The notes under the pieces: model-generated
The model's input: the letters and a program-made list of their open reading frames with translations, nothing else
What the model was told of the DNA's origin: nothing
Database searches by the model: none
From: Methanococcoides vulcani
Lineage (GTDB): Archaea > Halobacteriota > Methanosarcinia > Methanosarcinales > Methanosarcinaceae
Reading direction: 5' to 3'
DNA length: 64,000 nucleotides
Assembly: GCF_900111645.1 (NCBI RefSeq)
Contig: NZ_FOHQ01000006.1
Coordinates: 114,755 to 178,754 of the forward strand
Shown here: positions 27,808-38,400 of the stretch, one piece after another
Layout of the letters: the number at the start of each line of letters is the position of its first letter
Numbering within the stretch: position 1 is the stretch's first letter
Made by a program: the position numbers and the translations under genes

Positions 27808-27838
27808 GCTGAAGAGGCTCTCCAACGGTCTCTTCAGC
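27808..27838. other. Perfect inverted repeat GCTGAAGAG / CTCTTCAGC
   Basis: A 9-bp stem with a 13-nt loop in non-coding DNA after the integrase. There is no T-run to identify a terminator. Confidence 0.3.
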
Positions 27839-27957
27839 GGTGTTAAGATTGAATGCCTACAATTCATCCAAACCATATCATTTTGATGATTGGATACTTA
27901 ATTGTATATAGTTCTTTCTTAAAGGTACCACGTTTCTGTGTATTTCCAGAGGTATAT

Positions 27958-28077
27958 ATGAACACGAAAGAATTTGAAAAATATTGTTCCAACCTTGTGA
28001 CAGAGCATCCTGAGCACATAGAGATGTTGATGCGTAGCTCTGATCGCATGCAACAGGCATATGCACTACTTATCTAG
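27958..28077 (+). pseudogene. Fragment of a small unknown gene
   Basis: An ATG at 27958 behind AGAGGT opens a 39-codon frame (MNTKEFEKYCSNLVTEHPEH...) that stops at TAG (28075-28077). The same frame continues afterwards with protein-like codons (DYAGTEKHAKTIHPFSGG) for another 20 residues before a second stop, so the gene looks interrupted. I do not recognise the family. The frame is open 35 codons upstream, but the ribosome site favours this start. Confidence 0.35.
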
Positions 28078-28218
28078 GACTATGCTGGAACTGAGAAGCA
28101 TGCAAAGACAATCCATCCTTTTAGTGGAGGATCATCATGAACATCAAAAGTCACCTCGGTTAATGGAAGCAGAATAAGTGATGGAAGCATCTGTCACATT
28201 GTCATAAACCAAAAAGTA

Positions 28219-28419
28219 GTGGTGAGCATTCATTTAACCTCACCACAACTTTATGATTTCATAAGAATGAATCTTATTCTTGCTGACCTTAATGTACAAG
28301 AAATGACACATCAAAAAATGGCTAAAATCATAGAATCAGGAAAATATATCCTTGAAATTTTTCCTGTATTATTTTTGCAAATACTTCGATTTGCTATTTT
28401 AAGAGGTTTTTACATATAA
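28219..28419 (+). pseudogene. Short frame, probable gene debris
   Basis: A GTG-started frame of 66 codons with a plausible soluble first half (TSPQLYDFIRMNLILADLN) and an AT-driven hydrophobic tail. Its start lies in a perfect hairpin (GTGGTGAG / CTCACCAC, 28219-28226 and 28239-28246), and there is no ribosome site. Most likely it is the remains of a gene in the junk zone after the integrase. Confidence 0.2.
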
Positions 28420-28539
28420 ATGGTAAAGTAGGCGGTCGAATCATGAAATCTTCACAGAGAGGCTCTACGGCGATCCTCATGGGTAATATCGAAGAAGGAC
28501 AGCTTTCCAAAAAGGGGAATTTGTTACTATTCTCGTAAG

Positions 28540-30205
28540 AGAAAGGAACAACATGGATCGTGAAAGGTGGAGCTCCCTTATTGGAATCTATTGTTTTGTC
28601 CCGACCACATTGCCTTGAACTTCGATAAGATAGAATCTATTGAATTCCTCTAACCAAACCACATTTACCTCAGAAAGATCCCAAACTTCGAGTCACATCT
28701 CAGATCAGTCTTAATCATATCAAAATTGGGTAGTTTTTTTACTACTAACTGTCGTTCAATGATTGTTGAACAGCGTTCAACTGGACGGGACGGAAAGGTA
28801 CAGACAAGGGACGCGAAAGGTGGAGCTTCCTTACTGGAACCTATTGCTTTCTCCCAACCGCATTGGCCCTAACTTCGATAGATCGAATCTGTTAGATACC
28901 TTCCCCCAACCATTTTCCTCCAAATTCCTCCCAAATCCTCCGAACTTTGTGTACCTTGAATTGGTTTAATTGCTTAACCCAACCATTTTCCTCCAAATTC
29001 CCCCAAATCCTCCGAACTTTGTGTAACTTGAATTGGTTTAATTGCTTAACCCAACCAGTTTCCTCCAAAAAGATGTCAAATTCAAAGCCACAGCTCGGAT
29101 TGGTCTTAATCATGTTAAAATGAGATAGTTTTTCTGATGCTAAATGTTGTTCATTACTGTTGAACAGCGTTCAACTGGACGGGATGGAGAGGTACAGCAT
29201 GGAGCGTGAAAGGTTGAGCTCCCTTACTGAAATCTATTGCTTTTCCCCAACCACATTACCCAAAACGTCGATAAAACCAAACCAATTGAATTCTTCTCAC
29301 CAAACCACATTTCCTCCAGAAATCTCCAAAAAATGAACAAAAATCAATGAAGGAAAAAAAGGTGAATTCCTCTTTCCCAACCACACTTCCTCTAGAAAGA
29401 TCCAAAACTTCGAGGTCACAGCTCAGATCAGCCTTAATCATATCAAAATAGGATAGTTTTTTTACTACTAACTGTCGTTCAATGACTGTTGAACAGTGTT
29501 CAACTAGGACGGGACGGAAGAGGTACAGCATGGAGCGTGAAAGGTGGAGCTACCTTACTGGAATCTATTGCCTTATCCCAACCACATTGCCCAAAACGTC
29601 GATGAAATTTAACCAATTGAATTCCTTTTTCCCAACCACACTTCCTCTAGATATCTCCGAAAACGAACGAAAATCAATGAAAGAGAAAAATTGAATACCT
29701 CTTTCCCAACCATATTTCTACGACGCTCTCAAAAATCACTATAATTCGACAGATTTTCAATAAACAGATTGTTTCAGCAACAATATGGGATTAGTAATAT
29801 TCTGACTCCTTACTGTCGTTCAATGACTGTTGAACAGTGTTCAACTCTGACGTTACGGAAGAGGGACAGCATAGAGCGTGAAAGGTGGAGCTCCCTCACT
29901 GGGATCTATTGCTTTTTCCCGACCGCATTGTCCCGAACTTCGATAAGATCGAATCGATTGAATGCCGATCCCCAACCATATCCTCACGAATCTCCCCAAA
30001 ATAACTGTATTAGACAGATTCCCAATAAACAGATTATTTCACCAACTCTATGGAATCATTATTTTTCTGACTGCTTAGTGTCGTTCATTGACTGTTGAAC
30101 AGTGTTCAACTGGACGGGACGGGAAGGTGCAGACAAGGGGCGTGAAAGGTGGAGTTCCCTTACTGGAATCTATTGCCTTGCCCCGACCATATAGTTCCCC
30201 AAATT
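28540..30205. repeat. Field of long degenerate repeats (six core copies)
   Basis: A block starting CGTGAAAGGTGGAGCTCC and running through TACTGGAATCTATTGC and an A/C-rich CCCAACCACATTGCC tract occurs at 28559, 28812, 29205, 29536, 29877 and 30141, spaced 253-393 bp. Five copies are preceded about 40-50 bp upstream by a motif built of GTTCAAT, GTTGAAC and GTTCAAC (palindromes at 28765-28781, 29159-29175, 29488-29504, 29829-29845 and 30094-30110) followed by GGACGGGACGG. Several copies share further flanks, such as CAGATCAGTCTTAATCATAT. Copies differ by scattered substitutions and small indels, so they are old. No gene is convincing inside the field. Confidence 0.8.
28911..29056. repeat. Two-copy tandem repeat of about 73 bp
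   Basis: A unit starting CATTTTCCTCCAAATTCC and ending TTGCTTAACCCAAC is repeated immediately (28911-28983 and 28984-29055), with one base deletion and a few substitutions. It is a local tandem duplication inside the repeat field. Confidence 0.8.
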
Positions 30206-30379
30206 TTGTAAAAACTCTATACTTAGACTAAATTGAAAATGTTGAATGGCTTAGGAGGAAGTTGGGGATTCAGTTTGTAGTGGAATGCTTGAGGTGAGGG
30301 ATAGTGGAGCTAAAACAAAAAGAAAGTAAAAATTAGGGAACTACTGAATTTGGAAATTTCACAACGATATATAGAAATT

Positions 30380-30387
30380 ATTATATA
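30380..30387 (+). promoter_or_regulatory. TATA box of hamAB, probably leaderless
   Basis: ATTATATA lies 25-32 nt before the hamA ATG and no ribosome site is present, which fits a leaderless transcript. The preceding gap (30206-30379) has no gene. Confidence 0.4.
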
Positions 30388-30411
30388 CAACAATGAATTA
30401 TTTATACACAG

Positions 30412-31308
30412 ATGCTACCCAAAAAAGAAATTGGACAAGATTTCTTGAACCTTTTTTATCATGAGTTAGTTGATTTCGACTTGGAACATCAAAACAAATT
30501 GAATCTCTTTATTTTAAAAATAGCTAACAACAGATTTGCTTACGATGAACTAATAAATGAACTTTATGACAACATAATTACATTTTCTCTTTCGAGACAT
30601 GAATTAGACAGTTTTAAAAATAGTCATGGTGGTAAAAAGTTTATTGCTGCTCGTGATAAATTTAGGGATTATACTAGTAATGAAGGAGAATTAGGTGAAG
30701 TTTTACTCTACTGCTTTCTTGAATCCCATCTTGAAGCTCCAAAAATATTAACCAAACTTGAAATAAAAACGGCTAATAACGATTACGTTAAAGGAGCGGA
30801 TGGAGTTCATTTGTTAAAGTTAAACTCTAGTGATTTTCAGTTAATTTTTGGAGAATCAAAACTAGATTCTGACTTAAAAAATGGAATCTATGATGCATTT
30901 AAGTCAATAATGAAATTTTTAGATTATAAAAAGAATAAAGTTAGATTTGAAACAAATTTGATAAATAGTCAACTAATTAAAGAGTCAGTAGATGATTCAA
31001 CATATGACTTTTTGAAAAAGATAATAATCCCCTCTGCAAATGAAGATGAGTACAACATAGACAAATCTTTTGGAATCTTTTTAGGTTTTGATATTAAAGT
31101 TGATGATGATAAAAAAAATCTTAGTAATGCAGAATTCCGCCGATACTTAAGAGAAACTACTAAAAATTCGGTTCTTAGTTCTGTTAAAACCATAAAAAAG
31201 CAAATAGAGAAAAAAGAACTATGGGGTTACACTTTTTATCTATATATAGTCCCATTTACTGAATTGAAAGAAATAAGAAAAGACATAATTGAAAAATTAA
31301 CCACTTAA
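30412..31308 (+). CDS. hamA: Hachiman defence nuclease HamA (DUF1837)
   Basis: The 298-residue protein matches the HamA/DUF1837 pattern: an acidic helix GELGEVLLYCFLE (92-104), the core GADG (128-131, Asp130) and the strand FGESKL with Glu148 and Lys150, together a PD-(D/E)XK-type nuclease site. In Hachiman, HamA is the DNase effector held in check by the helicase HamB and released when damaged or invading DNA is sensed. Here hamB starts 1 nt after the hamA stop. The gene is markedly AT-rich compared with the chromosomal genes upstream, as expected of acquired defence genes. Confidence 0.88.
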   Translation: MLPKKEIGQDFLNLFYHELVDFDLEHQNKLNLFILKIANNRFAYDELINELYDNIITFSLSRHELDSFKNSHGGKKFIAARDKFRDYTSNEGELGEVLLYCFLESHLEAPKILTKLEIKTANNDYVKGADGVHLLKLNSSDFQLIFGESKLDSDLKNGIYDAFKSIMKFLDYKKNKVRFETNLINSQLIKESVDDSTYDFLKKIIIPSANEDEYNIDKSFGIFLGFDIKVDDDKKNLSNAEFRRYLRETTKNSVLSSVKTIKKQIEKKELWGYTFYLYIVPFTELKEIRKDIIEKLTT

Positions 31309-31309
31309 C

Positions 31310-33880
31310 ATGAATGCTACTCTAATAAATAAATTAACCGAAGATGTTCTTGGAGATCAATATTTTAAAGAATTATTCTTAAAAGCTTCAAATTTGATAT
31401 CAGCTGAGCTATTCAATTTGCCAATAAAAGATGTAGAACTCACAGAAAAAGAGTATATTCATTTATTGAGGTTTGCTGATATTCTTTCAAATTCTTCTGA
31501 TTCTAAAGCTCGCAACAAATCATATCAGATTATTAGCATATTGAATCATACCTACAAAGAGGATCCAACTTATCGAACTTATTCAAAGGCTGTTTTTGCT
31601 AAGCTAGGAAATTTTCCAGCAATTGAATATCTTGAAAAAAAAGATAAAAACCCTGCAAAATTACCTTTTGATAGAAATCTGGAGAAGACAGCTAAAGAGA
31701 TCATACAATCTGTTCCAGACACAGAAGGATTAGTATTTACAGATGTACAATACGATTTATTCACAAAACTCAAGAATTCAAAATTGTTCAGTTTCTCCGG
31801 TCCCACTTCTATGGGAAAATCATTCATTATAAAATCATTTATTAGAGAAGTACTTAGAAATACGCCTAAGGAAAATTTGGTGATAATGGTACCCACGAGA
31901 GCATTAATAAATCAATTTACTCTCGATTTAAAAAGTGAGATTGGAAACTATATTGAAGAATATAGGTACAAGATTGTAACAAATTCTAATGTAAGTGATT
32001 TATTAGAAGATAATTCCAATTATATCTTTATTCTAACCCCTGAAAGACTATTAAGCTATTTGTCTAAAAAAGACAATCCCCCATTAGGTTTTATTTTTGT
32101 TGATGAAGCACATAAGATAGCATCACAGAAAGATTTGAGAAGTGTAACTGCCTATAAAGCCATTGAAAAAACATTGCAAACATACACGAATATCAATTTG
32201 TACTTTGCATCTCCAAATGTATCTAACCCAGAAATTTTTCTAAAAGCATTTAACAAAAATCCCAGCAAAAATTTCCACACAATAGAGTCACCAGTGTCTC
32301 AAAATTTGTTTTTCATAGATATGTTAGAATTTTCAGTCTCTCATTATATTGATGATTCTATCAAGACTTTTCATCCTAAATTACTTACTGATCTTCATGA
32401 GACAAATAATCTCATCAAACACTTGGGTAAAAATGATTACAACATTGTTTACTGTAATTCAAAAAATACAACTATAGAAAAATCATTCAAATTTGCAAAT
32501 ATTATAGGCAAAGAAGATTTTGTAATTTCTCAAGAGACAAAGAAAGCAATTAAACAGATTCAGGATTACATTCATGAAGATTTCTACTTAGCCTCTTTTT
32601 TGGAAGTAGGAATTGCATACCATTTTGGAAGCCTCCCTCAATTAGTCCGAAATATTGTAGAGAATCTTTATCGAGATGGTCATATAAAATACCTTTTTTG
32701 CACATCTACTTTATTAGAGGGTGTAAACCTTCCGACTAAAAATGTGTTCATACTTGTCAATAAGAATGGTAGGTCACAATTTACAGACATTGATTTTTGG
32801 AATCTTGCAGGTAGAGCTGGAAGGTTGAAAAAAGAATTATCTGGGAATATATATTGTATTAGAGATGATATTAAAAATTGGAAAAATACAGAAGTATTAG
32901 AACAAAAAAATGACATTAAACTTAAACCTACTATCGAGAAAAAAACTGATACTGAAAAAGAGTTAATAAAAATAGAAAAAATACTTCTAAATGAAGATAT
33001 TAAAGGAACTCTAACAGAAATAGAAATATTAGAGTACATTGCAAATATTATTTGTATCGATACTCTAAAAATAGATAGTGGATATCAAAGCCCTGTTATT
33101 CAAAAATTAATTGAAAAAAATAAATCTGAAATAATTTCAATTGCTCATAAAAAAGCAGGGAAATTAAAAGTTCCGCTGGAAGTTTTGAATTCTAATCAAT
33201 CAATTGATATCGAGATACAAAACAAAGTATACAACTTTATTCTTAATAGGAAAAATACTTCTTCAGTACTATTGCCTCAAAAAGTGGACTATTCTAATTG
33301 CTTGAAGGTATTATCAAAATTTTATGACTATTATGAATGGGATAAGAAGGAGAAAAATCTAAAAAACAAAAACTCTTTGAGTTATTTTGCTTTGCTTATG
33401 AACCAATGGATTAATGGGACTTCCCTTAATCAAATAATAAATGATTCAATAGACTATTATGTAGACAATAAAAAACACATATACATTGCGCATAAAGATG
33501 CTGGAGAATTTAATAAAAATAATAAAGAACACATTAATGCGCTTATAGGTAGTATTATTGAGGACATTGAGGGAACATTAAGATATTCATTTGAAAAATA
33601 TTTCACTCATTATTATATGAGTCTAGTTGAAGTTTTCGGAGAAGAAAACGCTGGGGTAAATTGGTCACAATTTTTAGAGTATGGTACACAAAATCGTTTA
33701 TCTATCGCCCTTCAAAATTTAGGAGTTTCTAGGCACACTGCAAATTATATACTGCAAAAACATAAAAATGTGCTCATTATTGAGGATAATAAATTAAAGG
33801 GGATCAATCATAATAAATTATTTACAGATATGAAGAAGACAAATATTGAATATGAAGAGATAAAATCTATTTTTGGTTAA
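31310..33880 (+). CDS. hamB: Hachiman helicase HamB
   Basis: An 856-residue superfamily 2 helicase. Walker A is SGPTSMGKS (about 163-171), the DEAH box is FVDEAHK (264-270), a motif-III equivalent is FASPN, and motif VI is LAGRAGR. The long N-terminal (about 150 residues) and C-terminal (about 300 residues) extensions are typical of HamB and not of housekeeping Ski2-type helicases. HamB senses DNA and restrains HamA. The adjacency and order hamA-hamB make the system complete. Translation is probably coupled to hamA. Confidence 0.9.
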   Translation: MNATLINKLTEDVLGDQYFKELFLKASNLISAELFNLPIKDVELTEKEYIHLLRFADILSNSSDSKARNKSYQIISILNHTYKEDPTYRTYSKAVFAKLGNFPAIEYLEKKDKNPAKLPFDRNLEKTAKEIIQSVPDTEGLVFTDVQYDLFTKLKNSKLFSFSGPTSMGKSFIIKSFIREVLRNTPKENLVIMVPTRALINQFTLDLKSEIGNYIEEYRYKIVTNSNVSDLLEDNSNYIFILTPERLLSYLSKKDNPPLGFIFVDEAHKIASQKDLRSVTAYKAIEKTLQTYTNINLYFASPNVSNPEIFLKAFNKNPSKNFHTIESPVSQNLFFIDMLEFSVSHYIDDSIKTFHPKLLTDLHETNNLIKHLGKNDYNIVYCNSKNTTIEKSFKFANIIGKEDFVISQETKKAIKQIQDYIHEDFYLASFLEVGIAYHFGSLPQLVRNIVENLYRDGHIKYLFCTSTLLEGVNLPTKNVFILVNKNGRSQFTDIDFWNLAGRAGRLKKELSGNIYCIRDDIKNWKNTEVLEQKNDIKLKPTIEKKTDTEKELIKIEKILLNEDIKGTLTEIEILEYIANIICIDTLKIDSGYQSPVIQKLIEKNKSEIISIAHKKAGKLKVPLEVLNSNQSIDIEIQNKVYNFILNRKNTSSVLLPQKVDYSNCLKVLSKFYDYYEWDKKEKNLKNKNSLSYFALLMNQWINGTSLNQIINDSIDYYVDNKKHIYIAHKDAGEFNKNNKEHINALIGSIIEDIEGTLRYSFEKYFTHYYMSLVEVFGEENAGVNWSQFLEYGTQNRLSIALQNLGVSRHTANYILQKHKNVLIIEDNKLKGINHNKLFTDMKKTNIEYEEIKSIFG

Positions 33881-33890
33881 ATATAATTCT

Positions 33891-33926
33891 TAAAAGAACG
33901 TATTTATTAGTTACTTAGTTCTTTTA
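33891..33926 (+). terminator. Hairpin terminator of hamAB
   Basis: TAAAAGAAC and GTTCTTTTA form a 9-bp stem with an 18-nt loop just after the hamB stop. The distal arm contains TTTT. The rest of 33927-34252 has no gene; it carries the palindromic promoter motif listed at 34181. Confidence 0.45.
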
Positions 33927-34180
33927 TGGAACTCCAAAACCATACATCTCCCAAAATATCGCAGTTTCCTTATCCACTCTAAAAGACGTTCTTAAATCCA
34001 AACAACCTCTCTTTGAATTGTGGGTAATAGATATTTATTTTTGTGAATATTCTCCATTGCTTCCTTTATGTAATGGGGGCTTCAAATGACATTTGAGCAT
34101 CTCAATTTATATGAAATATTCATTATGTGTGATCGTAATAGTAATCCATGGGATTAAAATTCAAATTACTATCATTATCA

Positions 34181-34200
34181 ACTTATTTATACAAATAAAT
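34181..34200 (+). promoter_or_regulatory. TATA-like palindrome before the GIY-YIG gene
   Basis: ACTTATTTATACAAATAAAT contains inverted TTATTT and AAATAA arms around a TATA core. A close relative, ACTTGTTTATTCAAATAAAT, lies at 47319-47338 ahead of an unrelated minus-strand gene. A shared island-encoded regulator or promoter type is possible. Confidence 0.35.
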
Positions 34201-34252
34201 ATAATATGTGGTAAAGTTTAGCTAGAATTTGATTCATTTTGAGGATAAATTC

Positions 34253-35092
34253 ATGACAATAGGAAGAACAATTTCAATTTACCTGCCAGATGCCAACCCC
34301 CAGGGTATCAAGATATGTGATTTTTTTGATTCTATTGTCAAAGCTGTTTCCATCCCTAGAGCAAAATTAGATGATGCATCACAAAATCCAGAACTTACTC
34401 AACCAGGTGTTTACTTTCTAATAGGTGAAAAAGATGAAGTTGGTAAACCAAGTGTTTATGTTGGAGAATCTGAGGTACTGTTAACTCGGCTTAACAAACA
34501 CAACAAAGAAAAAGATTTCTGGAATCAAGCTATATGTTTTGTCTCGGAGAAGAATAACCTAAACAAAGCTCATATCAAGTACCTTGAAAATCATGCCTGT
34601 AATGAAGCAAAAAAGGTCAACAAATGTACTCTTGAAAACAGTAATAATCCTACCCAATCTTCTTTAACAAACCAAGATCGAGACTTTGTTTTGCGAATTT
34701 TTGAGGATTTAAAAATTATTATAGCTACTCTTGGTTATCCTATTTTCGAGCAGACAAAGAGAAACAAGAAAAATATTTACTATTACAAAGGTAAAGATGC
34801 TGAGGGTGAGGGTGAATACACTGAAGAAGGGTTTATCGTTAATAAGGGCTCGAAATCAAACGTAGATGAGGCACCATCTATTCATTCAAGCATTAAATCA
34901 CTTCGGGAAAATCTAGTAGAAAAAGGTATACTAAGAGAAGAAAATGGCCTTTATATTTTTCAGGAAGACTTTACTTTTTCATCACCATCAACGGCTGCTT
35001 GTGTTTTACTAGGCGGAAGTACCAATGGGTGGAGAGTTTGGAAGGATAAACACGGTAAGACTCTTGATAAAATCATAAGAAAAAGAAATTAA
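34253..35092 (+). CDS. GIY-YIG nuclease domain protein with C-terminal DUF4357
   Basis: Counting from the ATG at 34253 (279 residues), the GIY-YIG nuclease fold begins at GVYFLIG (52-58). VYVGES (68-73), Arg79 in LLTRLNKH and Glu112 in KYLENHA follow in the right order. The C-terminal 70 residues end with LLGGSTNGWRVWKDKHGKTL, the DUF4357 signature often seen attached to GIY-YIG or methylase proteins in defence islands. The start at 34253 is chosen for the GAGGAT site 9 nt upstream; an in-frame ATG at 34229 lacks one. It stands alone and may be an orphan restriction nuclease. Confidence 0.8.
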   Translation: MTIGRTISIYLPDANPQGIKICDFFDSIVKAVSIPRAKLDDASQNPELTQPGVYFLIGEKDEVGKPSVYVGESEVLLTRLNKHNKEKDFWNQAICFVSEKNNLNKAHIKYLENHACNEAKKVNKCTLENSNNPTQSSLTNQDRDFVLRIFEDLKIIIATLGYPIFEQTKRNKKNIYYYKGKDAEGEGEYTEEGFIVNKGSKSNVDEAPSIHSSIKSLRENLVEKGILREENGLYIFQEDFTFSSPSTAACVLLGGSTNGWRVWKDKHGKTLDKIIRKRN

Positions 35093-35100
35093 GAAGAGGA

Positions 35101-35122
35101 ATAAACTCTCAACCGAGTTTAT
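35101..35122 (+). terminator. Hairpin after the GIY-YIG gene
   Basis: ATAAACTC / GAGTTTAT, a perfect 8-bp stem with a 6-nt loop, begins 9 nt past the stop codon. Its position suggests a terminator. Confidence 0.4.
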
Positions 35123-35191
35123 CTGCCAGTTTCCGCATCATTAAGGTATAAGGTTGATATTCTTTGTGTCTCTTATCCATCCTGAATTTTC

Positions 35192-35335
35192 ATGATGAGA
35201 TCAGTAATGATAGAAAAAGTTATAAATCATAAAATTTCACTTGCCAAAAAAGATACACTTGTAGGGGTAAGTGGAATTAAAGGAATTTCCATTTGTTCCA
35301 AAACAATGATTGGTAATAGTGGACTGACGAATTAG
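35192..35335 (+). CDS. Possible 47-codon peptide gene
   Basis: A short ATG frame (MMRSVMIEKVINHKISLAKK...) fills the middle of the 335-bp gap before the DUF499 gene. It has no clear ribosome site and resembles no family known to me. It may be debris; it is listed because nothing else explains this gap. Confidence 0.2.
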   Translation: MMRSVMIEKVINHKISLAKKDTLVGVSGIKGISICSKTMIGNSGLTN

Positions 35336-35427
35336 CACATAACCCATAATAATAAATCAAAGTAAACATATTAATTTTATAAGATCAATCTTTAAAAATT
35401 TACAATTCAAATTAATGGAGAGCTCAG

Positions 35428-38400
35428 ATGCAATCAATTGAAGACTTATGTAAAGTGCGTGATTCTATATTTGATAGAAATCGAAGGGATGTGGTTCTTG
35501 ATATCTCTGATGTGGCGGAGAACAAGATTGATCCATATGATTTCTTTGAAGAGAACTATCTCACTGAAGGAATGATATCACTTTTTAAGCAAGTTTTCAG
35601 GAGATTTGCAAATGAATCTGATGCTTCTGTTTTCAAGCTAACCCAGGCAATGGGTGGCGGTAAAACCCACTGCATGATAGGGCTTTCCCTTCTTGCAAAG
35701 TATCCGGAAATAAGAGAAAAAGTAATGGGTGAAGGTTTTGCAAAGAATGTCCTTGGTCCTATCAATATTGTTGTTTTCAACGGAAGGGAAAGCGATGCAC
35801 CATATGGGATATGGGGATCTATTGCAGAACAATTAGGGAATAGGGAATTTTTTAAAGATTACTACTCACCATTACAAGCTCCAGGTAAAAGTGCATGGGT
35901 TAATCTGTTGAAAAATCAAAAGTTATTGATCCTCTTTGATGAACTACCACCTTACTTTGAAAATGCGAAATCCAAAACAGTCGGAAACACTGACCTTTCC
36001 GTAGTAACAAAGACTGCGCTTTCAAATCTACTGGTTGCACTTGGAACAGAAGAACTCTCGCAAGTGACTATTGTTCTTTCAGATCTAAAAGCTACTTATG
36101 AAGGTGGAAGCCAGCAGATAACCCAGTCACTTCATGATTTCGAAAATGAAGTTGGAAGGAGTTCTGTAAACATTGAGCCTGTGGGACTTAATACTGACGA
36201 GGTATATCAGATCCTCAAAAAGCGTATCTTCTCAGAACTTCCGGATGATGATACGATCCTGTCAATTGCACAGGCATATGGAGATGTTACTAAAGAAGCG
36301 GGGCAAATGGACCTGGCACACGTTTCACCTGAAATGATCGTGCAGCAAGTGAGAGATTCTTACCCTTTCCATCCTGCAATTAAGGACCTTTATGCACGTT
36401 TTAGGGAGAATCCCGGATTCCAACAGACAAGGGGTCTTATACGCTTCATGCGTGTTATGGTGTCACATCTTTATGAATCAGATGATGCGAAGAATGCGAT
36501 GCTTATCCATCCCCACATGATTGACCTCAATCATCCTGAGATGAGTGCTGAGATAAATCTTATCAATTCTACTCTTGGTAACGCTATCAGCCACGATGTT
36601 GCATCAGAAGGAGATTCAGTTGCAGAGATGGAGGATATGAAACGTAGTGGTTCTGATGCACAGGATATCTGTAAATTGATCTTGATGGCTTCTCTTGCGA
36701 ATGTTGAGCATTCCGTGGTTGGGCTGACAACATCTGAGATAATTACTGACATTGCAGCTCCTGGACGAGATCTTACTACACTTCCAGATATGGTCAGTAC
36801 TCTTGAGAGTCAACTCTGCTGGTATCTGCATCGAGCAAACAACGGGAAAGTTTATTTTAAGAACACAGAAAACCTTGTAGCCCGTTTGAGGTCACTTGCG
36901 GAATCATATGGAAGAGAAGCAGCTCTAAAGGATGTCAAAGAATTCCTGCAGACTATTTTTGTACCTGAGAGGAAGGATTGTTATCAGGAACTTCAAGTAC
37001 TCCCTGCTGTTGATGATATTACAATAACTCAGGATAAAGTTAAATTGGTTTTATATGAACCACATGGTGGATCTTTGCATCCGCATCTTATAGATTTCTA
37101 TGATGCACTTGACTATAAGAATCGTGTTTGCTTTATATCCGGTCAGAAAGACACTATGAACAATTTGATCTCGGTTGGAAAGGAGTATAAGGCTATCAAA
37201 TCCATTCTGGGAGAGATGGATAGCAGTGGTGTTAGGTCTGATGATACCCAAAGGATCATTGCCCAGGACCTTAAGGATAATATAATCCATCGATTGTTAA
37301 GCGCTGCCAGAGAAACATTTACTCGCCTGCATTATCCTCAGAGCGATGAACTTCGTGTTACTGACTTGACCATGAACTTTGAAGGGAACAAGTGTCGTGG
37401 TGAGGAATTGATACGAAACACGCTGACTGAGAAACAGAAGTTCACTCTGGATGTGGATGGAGAGACATTCAGGAAGAAATGCGAACAGCGACTTTTTACA
37501 CAGCGGACTATGCAATGGTCTGAGATCAAGAAACGTGCGGCTATCCTTACCAAATGGCAGTGGCATCACCCCAGTGCCCTTGATAATTTAAAAGATGAGA
37601 TGTTGCGGAAAGAACAGTGGAGAATGGATGGTGGGTATGCTGACAAAGGTCCTTTCGCGGCACCTTCAACATCAATTAAGGTAATGGAATGGAACAGGGA
37701 TGAAGAATCCGGAGAAGTTACATTAAAAGTAGTGCCAGTCAATGGGGATACTGTCTATTATGATGTAGGAGGAGAGGCAACCACTGCTTCCGCCAAAGTT
37801 GATGATTTCCAGAATTTTGTCATAAGGGATATGCACGCTTCTTTCCTTTGCGTCGACTCTAATGATACACATGAACCAGGACCAACCTTAAAATGGAGCA
37901 ATTCAGTCACTTTGAAGAAAAGGGTGTTTGGTGATGGAGATAAGAAGACTGTCGAATTGAAGGCAGCTCCTGTAGATGCTAATATAAGGTACACAACAGA
38001 TGGTTCAAATCCCAAGAATGCTGGTGGGATATATACCAATCCTTTCGAGATCGATAGATCTGTAAGAGTGGTACTTGCTATTGCTGAAAAAAAGGGTGTT
38101 GAGTCTGAGCAGATCAGAATAGATATTGACTGGAAGGCGGATAAACCGGGGCTGAGACTTGATAAACCTGCGACTTGGAAACATAATCATAATATAAAAA
38201 CTACAAAAGAAAGCTTTGATTTCACTGGCCTTCTTAAGAAGTACAAAGCTCGTGTTCCTGAGGTTAGGTTATCGGTCATGGGAGATAAAAGCTGGATAGA
38301 GCTTAATACTGACTCAGCCATTGAGCTTTCAGGTGAGCAGATCGAAAAACTTATTGAATCCTTAAGAGAGGTATATTCTGACGGTCAGGTAGGTATCGAT

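Noticed and set aside
28892..29113. Minus-strand frame with an internal protein repeat
   Set aside because: The repeat is explained by the 73-bp DNA tandem duplication; there is no ribosome site and the frame is not kept in other copies of the repeat field.
28765..30110. GTTGAAC and GTTCAAC in the repeats fit the integron attC core patterns GTTRRRY and RYYYAAC
   Set aside because: The patterns are short and degenerate, the unit length (265-394 bp) is far above normal attC sites, no cassette genes lie between the units, and the nearby recombinase shows no clear IntI features.
28540..30205. CRISPR array
   Set aside because: Repeats are long, degenerate and irregularly spaced; there are no short identical direct repeats with unique spacers and no cas genes in the window.
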